Below, one piece after another: positions 48,642-57,563 of a stretch of 64,000 bases of DNA; position 1 is the stretch's first letter, and each line of letters begins with the position of its first letter. Below the pieces are notes generated by a model. The model saw only the letters and a program-made list of their open reading frames with translations, had not been told where the DNA came from and did no database searches. A program made the position numbers and the translations under genes. Location of the stretch: the NCBI RefSeq assembly GCF_900156895.1, contig NZ_FTPD01000023.1, positions 130,892 to 194,891 on the forward strand, written 5' to 3'. Source of the stretch: Mesorhizobium prunaredense. GTDB taxonomy: Bacteria; Pseudomonadota; Alphaproteobacteria; Rhizobiales; Rhizobiaceae.

Positions 48642-50996
48642 CTATGTCGCAAAACGTCGGCTGCCGCTCACACGCTTGCCAACGACTTCCCTGATAATCG
48701 TTAGGGTTTCCCGTGCAGCCTCCTTGGGCGGCAGGGCTGTATCTGCAATATTACTCACCAGTTTTGTAATGTCATGGTCTATTTTCTTTTCGGACCATTG
48801 CTTGCCGTTGGCTACAGTAATGTATACCGAGTAGGCATGGTGTGTAGTTCCCGGCCGTTCGCCGATGATGTGAAGAATCCCTCTGAAACTCTTGGGATCT
48901 GCGTTCTGAAAGAGCACCTCGCCGATCCGATAACCGGCCCGGACCCTTCCGCTTGTAACCAGGATGTTCTTGTCGCTCATCGGGACATTGGCGTCGGCAA
49001 GCAACCTGCGCATCTCTTCGAGATAGGGTGCTAGATGTCCCTCGTCCATGATGGCTTTGGCGTTTAGGCCATCCGAGATAACGATCTGGCCTTTCGGCAA
49101 GTCGTCGCCCCAAGAATCCCTTATTCTTTCAATTTCTGCAATCGCTTCCGGGCTTAGTGTTTCACCTGTATTCGGGTGAGCTATATAGTCATTGCGGTCT
49201 TTGGATAGTGTGCGGACCGGCACCACATCGGGTATGGCAGCGACAAACTCGGGCGTTAATTCGGCCCAGAGAGACTGCTTGGCGTCATCGTATAATCCCT
49301 TCACTTTGGCTGCGAGCTTTGGGTTCAGATCCCAGATATTCTCGCCGTGCCCAATAGCGAGGTCGACGCCTCTCCCTTCAACCTCCTCAATCTTCTGCCT
49401 GCCTTCCGCGTAGACCACGTCCTTAGGCCGCTTTTCGCCCTTCGCGAGGCGGTACTGGTAGTACACCCAGAGAGGATCGCCATAGTTCGTGGTGTAATTG
49501 TTGTTCTGATCAACAATCCCGATCCGCTTGTAGAAATCCCACATCGCGTCATTGACTTTGAACCCGAATTTTTCCCTCAACCGGACGTGATCCTGGAAGG
49601 ACGTCGTGAGATAGCTCAACATCGGGTCGCTTTTGGTGGGCAGCGCAATCAGGTAAACAGGATTGGCAGGCATTATCTGGTCCTGGCACCAATCCAAGTC
49701 TTCAAGGCTGACCGTCATGTGTAGGGTCGTGCAGATATCCAGGCCGATCGTCTGTCCGTGGAGTTTGCCCATGACCATATCTTCGAGGCAGCACCTCACC
49801 AGTTGTTCGCGGCTCTTGAATACCTCCGGACCAATGAATCCGGCAACATCGTTGACATGAAGCCACGGCCCCCTGGGCTGCACCTTTGCGAGTTCAATTC
49901 CAACCGCCCTGCTGAAGCCGTATTTTCGGGACTCCAGTACCATCATATCGACGCCGTTTGCCGCGCCATTTGTAAATTCGGAGCCCTGCCCAGTTTCGAA
50001 GTAGAGGCCATATCTTTCCCCTTTCTTCGCGCTTGCATACTTCAGTATTGTCTCATTCGTGATATCAAAGATCTTGTTGCAGTCATCTGTTCCAGCAAGG
50101 CTCTGGAACATCGTGGCAACTGTTCCAGGATACATTTCGCTTACCTCTGCCTGCACGTCGATATGCGCAAGCACACACCAAGGGATCACGTCGTCCAGCT
50201 TGAAGGTATTGACGATGTCCCTAAGCGCCCGTTCAACGCCCACGACGCTGTTGACCGTGCTGTCGACGGGGTTTGTCCCGATGACAATGTCGCCCGTTGC
50301 ATAGGAGAACGCGTCGAAGACCTGCCAAACCACGTCATCGGGATGATCTGTAGGAGAATTGGGCTGGATTCGTGCACCCATGTATCCCTTTGCGCCCATA
50401 TTGGTGCCCGGCAACACATTGAAGATTTTCTGACTCAGGGCGATCAGCTCTTCATTACTCATCAGTTTCGGGACACAGCCGATCGTGTCGCTGGTGAGTC
50501 CGTGCATTACGCCCTTAATCGTCGCCTCTGGCTCAGTCAGGAGAAAATCTTTCAATTGGCCCATGGTCCAATCTTTGACCTTTGCGTACTGGGCCTGGTC
50601 GGTGGTTTGCCATATCAATCGTTGAAGGTCGTCCTCGAGCAATGGGTACTGGTGGAGATCCCCGATCTTCGTATTTGTCAAAAGGGCGCGGGCATTTTTC
50701 CGTGTTGCCTCATCCACAGCGCCCACTCCAATGGTCTGATCTCCTTCCTTGAAGTCATTCGCAGCGCCAATCACTTGCTGGTAAACTGTTTGATCAAAGT
50801 CCCCTTTGACCCTGTTGATATACGCAAAGACGTCTTCTCCCGGCTGGACCTGGTCGATCGCAATGTTTGCTTGGCCGGGTGCCGCCTTGGCAGCATCGCT
50901 GTAGCTTGCAAGGGCCCCAGCAGCTGCTCCCACCATTAAGAGCAGTTCTCTTCTCGAAACCCCTTCATTCTCCTTCGAGGGTAAGCTCTTATTCAT
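48642..50996 (-). CDS. Fused ethanolamine ammonia-lyase EutB-EutC with Tat signal
   Basis: The 784-residue protein starts with a twin-arginine signal (SRRELLLMVGAAAGALAS, cleavage after AKA ~40). Residues ~45-590 are EutB: RIQPNSPTD (~208), GTNPVDSTVN (~240), YFETGQGSEF (Glu ~332), GLDICTTLHM (Asp ~419) and the C-terminal RGVDLAIGHGENIWDL keep the substrate-binding and catalytic positions. Residues ~600-784 are EutC: SKDRNDYIAHPNTGETLS, VISDGLNAKAIMDEG, ILHIIGERPGTTHHAYSVY. The enzyme would split ethanolamine to acetaldehyde and ammonia with adenosylcobalamin. EutB and EutC are normally separate cytoplasmic chains. AAGGAGA sets the start. No eutA or other eut genes are nearby; adhP is divergent. 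Confidence 0.88.
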   Translation of the reverse strand: MNKSLPSKENEGVSRRELLLMVGAAAGALASYSDAAKAAPGQANIAIDQVQPGEDVFAYINRVKGDFDQTVYQQVIGAANDFKEGDQTIGVGAVDEATRKNARALLTNTKIGDLHQYPLLEDDLQRLIWQTTDQAQYAKVKDWTMGQLKDFLLTEPEATIKGVMHGLTSDTIGCVPKLMSNEELIALSQKIFNVLPGTNMGAKGYMGARIQPNSPTDHPDDVVWQVFDAFSYATGDIVIGTNPVDSTVNSVVGVERALRDIVNTFKLDDVIPWCVLAHIDVQAEVSEMYPGTVATMFQSLAGTDDCNKIFDITNETILKYASAKKGERYGLYFETGQGSEFTNGAANGVDMMVLESRKYGFSRAVGIELAKVQPRGPWLHVNDVAGFIGPEVFKSREQLVRCCLEDMVMGKLHGQTIGLDICTTLHMTVSLEDLDWCQDQIMPANPVYLIALPTKSDPMLSYLTTSFQDHVRLREKFGFKVNDAMWDFYKRIGIVDQNNNYTTNYGDPLWVYYQYRLAKGEKRPKDVVYAEGRQKIEEVEGRGVDLAIGHGENIWDLNPKLAAKVKGLYDDAKQSLWAELTPEFVAAIPDVVPVRTLSKDRNDYIAHPNTGETLSPEAIAEIERIRDSWGDDLPKGQIVISDGLNAKAIMDEGHLAPYLEEMRRLLADANVPMSDKNILVTSGRVRAGYRIGEVLFQNADPKSFRGILHIIGERPGTTHHAYSVYITVANGKQWSEKKIDHDITKLVSNIADTALPPKEAARETLTIIREVVGKRVSGSRRFAT

Positions 50997-51398
50997 GGCT
51001 ATCTCCTTGTTGCAAAGGACCAGGGCGATCAGCGGTTTCGCGCGCGCGGCGACCGCGTCAATGGCTGACTGAGGTCTGGAACTGAAAGCATTCTTGGATT
51101 CTAGCTTCGGAACGGCAGTCTCCGGAAAGATGGATTGCATAGCTTCACCAATTCGGCTCGGGCGATGTTCCAGGGCTGCAGCGTGGGGTCGAACTCTGCA
51201 ACCGCGCCAACGCTTGATAAGTGCCTCGCACCTCATCACGCCAATCCCAGTTGTCCAACCAGCCCAACCGGTTTATCGTACCTTAAAGACCTATAAAGTT
51301 CGATCCATTTTGGAAGCTTGAGCCTTATCGAGCATGATGCCCGTCGCGGGACGAAACCTTGGCTGCATTCCCTTCAAAGACACAACGGGAGAAGCAAC
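50997..51398. other. Divergent promoter region between eutBC fusion and adhP
   Basis: About 400 bases with no convincing gene. It must hold the promoters of both divergent genes. The eutBC frame stays open for 81 codons upstream of its chosen start, but that sequence lacks coding character and the Tat signal fixes the start. I see no clear regulator palindrome; TTTATCGTACCTTAAAGACC at ~51272 is AT-rich and could include a -10 element. Confidence 0.5.
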
Positions 51399-52424
51399 AT
51401 GGCACGTCATATGAAAGCAGCGATCGTTCGGGAATTTCGCGCGCCTCTGGTCATTGAGGAGATGGAGATCCCAACTCCTGGCCCGGGTCAAATCCTGGTG
51501 AAATACGAAGCGACGGGCGTCTGTCACACGGACCTTCATGCCGCAAGCGGGGACTGGCCGGTGAAGCCGACACTACCATTCATACCGGGACATGAAGGGG
51601 TCGGTTTTGTCTCCGCGGTCGGACAGGGTGTCAAGCGAGTCAAGGAAGGTGATCGGGTTGGAGTCCCGTGGCTTCACACCGCGTGCGGCTACTGCCCCTA
51701 TTGTCGCACCGGCTGGGAAACCCTCTGTGCATCTCAGTCCAACACTGGATATTCGGTGAACGGAACCTTCGCCGAGTTCGGCCTGGCAGATCCCGACTTC
51801 GTCGGAAGCTTGCCGGACAGCCTCGAATTCGGGCCGGCGGCGCCTCTGCTTTGTGCCGGGGTGACCGTCTATAAGGGTCTCAAGGAAACCGAGGTTCGTC
51901 CTGGCGAGTGGGTAGCAGTCTCAGGCGTAGGCGGGTTGGGACATATGGCGGTCCAATACGCCAAGGCGATGGGCATGCATGTCGTTGCGGCAGATATTTT
52001 CGACGACAAGCTGGCCTTGGCGAAACAGCTTGGCGCCGACGTTACCGTCAACGGAAAGGACAAGGATGCCGTCGAGCAGGTTCAGAAGGCGACAGGCGGT
52101 GTTCACGGAACCCTCGTCACGGCGGTTTCTCCGCAGGCGATGGAACAGGCGTTCGGGTTCATGAGGTCGAAGGGAACGATGTCTCTCGTCGGCCTCCCGC
52201 CAGGGAAGATCGCGCTGCCGGTCTTCGAAACCGTCCTGAAACGCATCACGGTGCGCGGTTCGATCGTTGGTACGCGTCAAGATCTGGAAGAGTCGCTGCA
52301 GTTTGCGGCGGACGGCAAGGTGGCATCCCATTTCTCATGGGAAGATCTTGAGAACATCAACGATATCTTCCACCGGATGGAACAGGGCAAGATAGACGGC
52401 AGGATAGTGATGCGGCTTCACTGA
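51399..52424 (+). CDS. adhP: Zinc-dependent alcohol dehydrogenase, AdhP/AdhA type
   Basis: The 341-residue medium-chain dehydrogenase has the catalytic Zn site GVCHTDLHAA (Cys) and PGHEGVG (His), the structural Zn loop CGYCPYCRTGWETLC, and the Rossmann motif SGVGGLGHMAVQYAK. It interconverts ethanol and acetaldehyde with NAD(H). AACGGGAGAAG precedes the ATG; codons upstream are not needed. Its position opposite the ethanolamine lyase suggests it handles the acetaldehyde produced, although the lyase may act in the periplasm and AdhP in the cytoplasm. Confidence 0.94.
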   Translation: MARHMKAAIVREFRAPLVIEEMEIPTPGPGQILVKYEATGVCHTDLHAASGDWPVKPTLPFIPGHEGVGFVSAVGQGVKRVKEGDRVGVPWLHTACGYCPYCRTGWETLCASQSNTGYSVNGTFAEFGLADPDFVGSLPDSLEFGPAAPLLCAGVTVYKGLKETEVRPGEWVAVSGVGGLGHMAVQYAKAMGMHVVAADIFDDKLALAKQLGADVTVNGKDKDAVEQVQKATGGVHGTLVTAVSPQAMEQAFGFMRSKGTMSLVGLPPGKIALPVFETVLKRITVRGSIVGTRQDLEESLQFAADGKVASHFSWEDLENINDIFHRMEQGKIDGRIVMRLH

Positions 52425-52499
52425 TCGGATATACACGCGCCGCAAACGCTTCGAAATTATTTCAACTGGGAACGCATCTGTTCGAAGCGGCGGTAGCTT

Positions 52500-52617
52500 C
52501 TTCTAGGTATCGACGAGGCCAGACGCTTTATCGGCGGAAGGTGATCTTTTCATCGGTATCAAAGCCGACAATGTGAAAGACCTCCTTGCCGATATCGACG
52601 CCAATCGATTGTAGCTG
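52500..52617 (-). mobile_element. 5' remnant of an IS110-family transposase
   Basis: On the minus strand QSIGVDIGKEVFHIVGFD then TDEKITFRR matches the DEDD-transposase N-terminus of IS110 elements, followed after a one-base frameshift by IKRLA. The rest of the ~340-residue transposase is absent. IS110 elements lack terminal inverted repeats, so no ends can be drawn. It sits between adhP and the GH94 gene and marks past insertion activity. Confidence 0.75.
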
Positions 52618-52634
52618 GCCTGACTTGTAACAAT

Positions 52635-55600
52635 CTAACCAATTACGACGCGGACGTCGTGCGTGAGCCCGTCGTCAGTGAGTGGCACATTTCCGTCAGT
52701 CAAAAGACTCCCGTCCATCATTACGGATTGCACTCCCCGGCCGACACTCTTTGAGTTGTCGAAACGGATCCGGTACAACGCCGATCCGTACCTGTAGCTT
52801 AACCCATAATCCGGCCAGCGTGTAGGAACGCACGGCTCAAACCGAAGGATGGGACCGTCCCGTCGAAGGCCAAGAATAGCCTCCAGCCCTGCTCGATATA
52901 ACCAGCTGGCTGAACCCGTGTACCATGTCCAACCACCACGTCCCGTATGCGGCGGCGCGCCATACACGTCGGCGCTGACCACATATGGCTCTACCATGTA
53001 GCGTTCGACCTGATCTCTCGTCGCTCCGTGGCAAATCGGATTGATCAAGTTCCACAGATGCATGGCGCGATCACCATCGCCCTGCAAGGCTGTGGCCCAA
53101 ACAACCCACGCGGCTGCATGGGTGTACTGGCCGCCATTCTCGCGGATACCGGGAACATAACCCTTGATGTAGCCAGGTTGCAGTGGGCCATTGTCAAATG
53201 GGGGCTCGAATAGCGCAATCAGCTTGTCCTCCTGTCGCACAAGCCTTTCGTGAACCGCGTGCATTGCCGTTGAAGCACGTTCCACATCGGCCTCGCCGGA
53301 AATGACAGCCCAAGCCTGTGGAATGGCATCGATCTGACATTCATCGTTGAGCGACGACCCGAGCGGAGTGCCATCGTCGAAATAGGCTCGGCGATACCAA
53401 GTACCGTCCCAGGCGTTGGCTTCCAAGGCCACGCGCAAGGTTTCGGCTCTTTCGCGGCACCACGCGGCGCAGCTCTCATCCCCACGAGCGGCCGAAATCG
53501 TGGCAAACGACTTCAGGACTGTAAGAAAGAACCACCCGTTCCAGACGCTTTCACCCCTGCCCTCCGCGCCGACCTTGTTCATGCCGTCGTTCCAGTCGCC
53601 CGTTCCCATGAGCGGCAAGCCGTGGCGGCCTAGACGGAACCCGTGTTCCAGGGCTCGAATGCAGTGCTCATAGATTGCAGCGATTTGTTCGCTGGTGTCC
53701 GGCCGGTTGAAGTCCTCGTCCTGGTCCTTCTTCAGGAGGGGGGACCTAATGAACGGAATCTGCTCATCGAGCAAACCGATGTCGCCGGTTGTCGAAACAT
53801 AGTGGTGAACGACAAAGGGAAGGAAATATAGATCGTCGGTCATGCGCGTTCGCACGCCAATGCCGGACGGAGGATGCCACCAGTGCTGAACGTCACCTTC
53901 CTCAAACTGCCGTGCCGCCGCTCGCAGGATGTGTGAGCGGGTTTCGTTCGGCGCGCAGTGGACCAACGCCATGACGTCCTGAAGTTGGTCGCGAAAGCCG
54001 TACGCGCCCCCCGACTGGTAAAAGCCAGAGCGCGCCCAAACGCGACAAGACAGGACCTGATAAAGCAGCCACCGGTTCATCATCAGATTGAAGCCAATGT
54101 CCGGCGTTGAGACCTGCGTTGCATTTAGGATGTCGTCCCACTGACGAGATAAAGCGGCGAAACTTTCGCGAGCGCGGTCGACGTCTGCATGTTCGCGAAC
54201 AAGTCGGCGGACCTGCTCGAGGCCGGCAGCTTGTCCAAGAACAAAAATAACGTCCTTGGTGTCGCCAGGCTCTAACAAAATGTCCACCATCAGCGCGGCG
54301 CAGGGATCTTCCAGGGTTCCGAATCTTTCTGCCAGACTGGTCCGCTGCAATGCAGCGGGCCGAGACACCGAGCCGTATTTGCCAAGAAACTCCGCGCGAT
54401 CGGAAGTGGCTGAACTCGCAACCTGACTGGCGGCCACGAACGCCAGTTTCCCGGCAAAATCACCGCCCCATGCGTTGTGCGCCACGATGGCTCCCGATTC
54501 GACATCGCGTTCGCAGACGACTTGCATCGCAGCGTCTTCACGATGTGTCCCCAGAACCCACTCGGCGAAATATGTTGCCGATATTTGGCGAGGTCGAGAG
54601 TCATCGTTCGTCAATTCGAGATGCACGATCTTGATCTCACCGTTAGGCGGGACATACACCGTCAACTTGTGATCCAAAGCTCGGCTGATACTTTCATACC
54701 GGCTGTAGCCTTGGCCATGGTGAACGGTCACGACGGCTCGATGTCCCAGTGGCAAGGGCGTTGGCGTCCAGATCTCTCCGGTTTCTTCGTCCCGCAAGTA
54801 GACGACCTCACCAGGTGTATCTGAAACCGGGTCATTCGACCAAGGCGTCAGCCGGTTCATCTGGCTGTTGCCCGACCAAGTGTACCCAAGCCCGGCTTCA
54901 GTCGTCAGGCAGCCAAATCTCGGGTTTGCGATGACGTTGCTCCAAGGCGCCGGCGGCAGGGACGGCGCTTGCGAATTGACGCCGTCGACCACAATGACGT
55001 ACTCGCGCCCGTCAGGGGCGAAGCCCCCGAAACCGTTCCAATACAACAAATCCTTGGGCGGGATCGCAGCAGGGCGCGTGAGTGTCTCGCCCGCTCGAGC
55101 CGCGGATATTCGACCCGGAGGCGTTTCAACTTCAACTGCGTATGGTCGATCAAGCTGATTGGCCAGTGAACCAGAGTTGCTTGAAAGGATGACGCGCGCA
55201 GCGGCGGCGATCGCTGTGATTTGATCGTCTGAGGCCGTGCCCGCCGACAAGACGAAGATTCCTCCTGGTTTGCCTAGCGTTTCGGCTGCCTTTCCGGCTT
55301 GCAGTCTCTTGACCAATTGCTTTGCGCTACTGGCGCCGCGTGTATCAAGCAACACAAGGTCAAATTGCAAACCTCTGCGGCGGATAAACCCGTGCCCCTT
55401 TGTCACTTCGCGAACGAGCGTCTTATCCCCGTTGCCTTCGATGCGAACCAGCACGATCGGAAGGTCACCGGATATCCCGTGCGACCAAAGAGCTGCGCGA
55501 TCGAAGAAGTGATTTTTCTTGAACGCCGTCGCCTGCCGCAAAGCCGGATTTGCAAATGCGATACTTCCAACCAAGCGATTAAACAAAGAGACCTTGTCGA

Positions 55601-56552
55601 GAGTCAGCTTTAGGTCGTGAAGCTCAGCTTGATAAGTTTCCGATGCCTCGCGGAACGTCTTATCGACGGCATCGATACTTGAGAATCGCTCTGCGATCGC
55701 GCGGACCGCCTGATGGTTGTCGCCGGCGCCCGTCACAAAGGCTACGCGCGCCGTATCACCCGCTTCCAGATGGACCGTCCTTCGCAGGCAGAAGACGGGA
55801 TCGAGAACCGGGCCGGTCGTGCCGGATAGAGCTGCCCCCGCGTCAAATATGGTGGGATTTTCTGCCGTGCGGCCGCGTCCAAGGAATTTGCGTCGATCAG
55901 TCTCATACTCGACCACTTGGCCGACCTGTTGACTCGACGACGAAACATGAACCGCCCAGATCGGTTTTTCTTTCGCATCGCGCGGCCTGCGACGCGCAAA
56001 CAAGGCGCCGGTCGCCTCGTCGTACTGCGTTTCCACGAAGAGCTTGGCAAACGTCGGATGTGCTCTGTCCGCGCGGCGATTGTTCAGACAGATCTCGGAA
56101 TAGCTGGTTAGTTCGAGGGTTCGTGCCTTCCTGCCATGGTTGACAATCGTAAGTGCCCGCACTTCTGCGTCGACATCTGGTGCGACGCATACTTTCCAGG
56201 AAATTTCGATGTCTTCGGCTCGACAGCGAAACTCGGCCCTGTCTCCATGAAACGTATGCGTGTAGATATTATGAGGTCGGAAAAGTGGTTGCTTGCCGAT
56301 GGACCATGGAGTGTTGTCCGCCTGGTCTCGGACGTAGCAAAACTGGCCCCAACAATCGCGGGTGACATCCTCTCGCCACCGGGTAACGTCAAGGTCCTTC
56401 CATGTGCCCCAACCGGCTCCTGTAGCAGTGAGCATGACACTGTAGCGACCGTTAGAGAGCAAAGCGACGGTGGGGGCCGGATCCATCGATTCAGGAGCGC
56501 TACTGTGTCTCGTCGGCTCGGGCGCGCTATCGCCGTGAATTGATTTTGCCAT
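52635..56552 (-). CDS. GH94-type protein like C-terminal half of cyclic beta-1,2-glucan synthase
   Basis: The 1305-residue protein has a GH94 N-terminal beta-sandwich region (~20-300), a linker, a second beta-sandwich (~500-790: NGFGGFAPDGREYVIVVDG, WSNVIANPRFG, YTWSGNSQMNRLTPWSNDPV) and an (alpha/alpha)6 barrel (~800-1200) with the catalytic-acid motif GTGDWNDGMNKVG (~985), YVPGIRENGGQYTHAAAW and GGWTWYTGSASWLYR. This corresponds to the phosphorylase-like C-terminal part of NdvB/ChvB (~2800 residues), without the GT84 and membrane modules and without a signal peptide. It could be a 1,2-beta-oligoglucan phosphorylase. ATG 56552 has GTGGGA upstream; TTG 56570 is the alternative. It almost overlaps the histidine phosphatase gene. 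Confidence 0.85.
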   Translation of the reverse strand: MAKSIHGDSAPEPTRHSSAPESMDPAPTVALLSNGRYSVMLTATGAGWGTWKDLDVTRWREDVTRDCWGQFCYVRDQADNTPWSIGKQPLFRPHNIYTHTFHGDRAEFRCRAEDIEISWKVCVAPDVDAEVRALTIVNHGRKARTLELTSYSEICLNNRRADRAHPTFAKLFVETQYDEATGALFARRRPRDAKEKPIWAVHVSSSSQQVGQVVEYETDRRKFLGRGRTAENPTIFDAGAALSGTTGPVLDPVFCLRRTVHLEAGDTARVAFVTGAGDNHQAVRAIAERFSSIDAVDKTFREASETYQAELHDLKLTLDKVSLFNRLVGSIAFANPALRQATAFKKNHFFDRAALWSHGISGDLPIVLVRIEGNGDKTLVREVTKGHGFIRRRGLQFDLVLLDTRGASSAKQLVKRLQAGKAAETLGKPGGIFVLSAGTASDDQITAIAAAARVILSSNSGSLANQLDRPYAVEVETPPGRISAARAGETLTRPAAIPPKDLLYWNGFGGFAPDGREYVIVVDGVNSQAPSLPPAPWSNVIANPRFGCLTTEAGLGYTWSGNSQMNRLTPWSNDPVSDTPGEVVYLRDEETGEIWTPTPLPLGHRAVVTVHHGQGYSRYESISRALDHKLTVYVPPNGEIKIVHLELTNDDSRPRQISATYFAEWVLGTHREDAAMQVVCERDVESGAIVAHNAWGGDFAGKLAFVAASQVASSATSDRAEFLGKYGSVSRPAALQRTSLAERFGTLEDPCAALMVDILLEPGDTKDVIFVLGQAAGLEQVRRLVREHADVDRARESFAALSRQWDDILNATQVSTPDIGFNLMMNRWLLYQVLSCRVWARSGFYQSGGAYGFRDQLQDVMALVHCAPNETRSHILRAAARQFEEGDVQHWWHPPSGIGVRTRMTDDLYFLPFVVHHYVSTTGDIGLLDEQIPFIRSPLLKKDQDEDFNRPDTSEQIAAIYEHCIRALEHGFRLGRHGLPLMGTGDWNDGMNKVGAEGRGESVWNGWFFLTVLKSFATISAARGDESCAAWCRERAETLRVALEANAWDGTWYRRAYFDDGTPLGSSLNDECQIDAIPQAWAVISGEADVERASTAMHAVHERLVRQEDKLIALFEPPFDNGPLQPGYIKGYVPGIRENGGQYTHAAAWVVWATALQGDGDRAMHLWNLINPICHGATRDQVERYMVEPYVVSADVYGAPPHTGRGGWTWYTGSASWLYRAGLEAILGLRRDGPILRFEPCVPTRWPDYGLSYRYGSALYRIRFDNSKSVGRGVQSVMMDGSLLTDGNVPLTDDGLTHDVRVVIG

Positions 56553-56566
56553 CAACGTTTTCCCAC

Positions 56567-57202
56567 TCAAACGACGACACCGGCTTCGAAGGCAATCGTC
56601 ACTGCAACCACCGCCGACAACTTTCCCGCGGCCTCATCGGCGACATGTCCATTCCAGATCCTTACTGCGGGTATCTCCCGATAGTAAGTGAGAACGCTCC
56701 ACGTACCGGTATTCAGAAGAAAATGTTGTCCGGCTCGCGGTGGAAGCCCGATCCAACGCGCCGCAAGCACGCGCAGCACGTGCCCATGCGCGAACAGAGC
56801 AACGTCGCCGTTCGCAGCCCGCGCCCGCGTCACGACTTGATCCACACGCGCGCCAACTTGCCTCGGCGTCTCGCCCCCCGGGCATCCATCCCGGAAAATC
56901 AACCAGCCCGGTCTTTTCGCCTGGATTTGCTGGGGCGTCAGCCCCTCGTATTCGCCGTAGTCCCACTCGATCAAGCTTGGGTCGACGATGGCGCCGGCGC
57001 CGAGACCCACCAACTCACAAGTCTCCCGTGCGCGCTGTAGTGGGCTTACGAGAACGAGCGCAAACGTCTGCCGCGCCAACACCGGACGCGTCCGTTCTGC
57101 CTGTCGTCGTCCGTTGTCGGTCAAGGGGAGATCTGTTGTACCTGTGTGTTGCCCGCTCAGGCTCCACTCGGTCTCCCCATGCCTGATCACGAATACGTTC
57201 AC
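56567..57202 (-). CDS. Histidine phosphatase family protein (phosphoglycerate mutase-like)
   Basis: The 211-residue protein has the phosphohistidine motif VIRHGETEWS at its N-terminus, SPLQRARETCEL (~55), the acidic EWDYGEYEGLT (~80) and the second catalytic His in FAHGHVLRVLAARW (~140). These features fit broad-specificity phosphatases and cofactor-dependent mutase-like enzymes; the surrounding sugar-phosphate genes suggest a sugar phosphate substrate. GTG start with AGGAGAG upstream. It is in the same orientation as the GH94 gene, with only ~14 bases between the two. Confidence 0.88.
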   Translation of the reverse strand: MNVFVIRHGETEWSLSGQHTGTTDLPLTDNGRRQAERTRPVLARQTFALVLVSPLQRARETCELVGLGAGAIVDPSLIEWDYGEYEGLTPQQIQAKRPGWLIFRDGCPGGETPRQVGARVDQVVTRARAANGDVALFAHGHVLRVLAARWIGLPPRAGQHFLLNTGTWSVLTYYREIPAVRIWNGHVADEAAGKLSAVVAVTIAFEAGVVV

Positions 57203-57218
57203 GTCCAGCTCTCCTGGC

Positions 57219-57560
57219 TTAGACGCTGTCAGCCGCCGTCGATCGCAGCGCTCCCAAGGCCGTTGCTTGTCCCGACACTCCGCCCGCGATTTCGGTCAGG
57301 TCGCCGCCGTGTAATGCGATGTACCCCCTGTGCTCGATCAGATCGTGACGGATGGCCTGCTTGAAGTAAGCGGCTCAAGCTGCCAGCCGCGGCAACCGGT
57401 CGATGACGTCGCCTGGCCCATGGAAGCGGGTCAGGTCGTTCACGACGGACATATCTAAAGGCATGGGGGCATCTCGTTCAGCTTCGCTCCCTCGAGGTAG
57501 TGCGGCTTGTGCCCATACTCCACCGCCCGGCTGGTCGTGATGCGGCGGACTACCAAAGCC
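57219..57560 (-). pseudogene. 3' remnant of a second phosphoketolase gene
   Basis: The frame reads PLDMSVVNDLTRFHGPGDVI then DRLPRLAA, a TGA, and AAYFKQAIRHDLIEHRGYIA to a TAA at 57219. The intact phosphoketolase at 60253-62721 has PFDMVVLNDLDRFHLVEDVI, DRLPQLGARAAYFKQAIHEK at the same place. The in-frame TGA replaces the Arg codon of LGARAAYF (CGA to TGA). All upstream domains are missing. It lies directly after the aldolase gene, so an ancestral operon contained a phosphoketolase here. Confidence 0.82.
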
Positions 57561-57563
57561 CAC

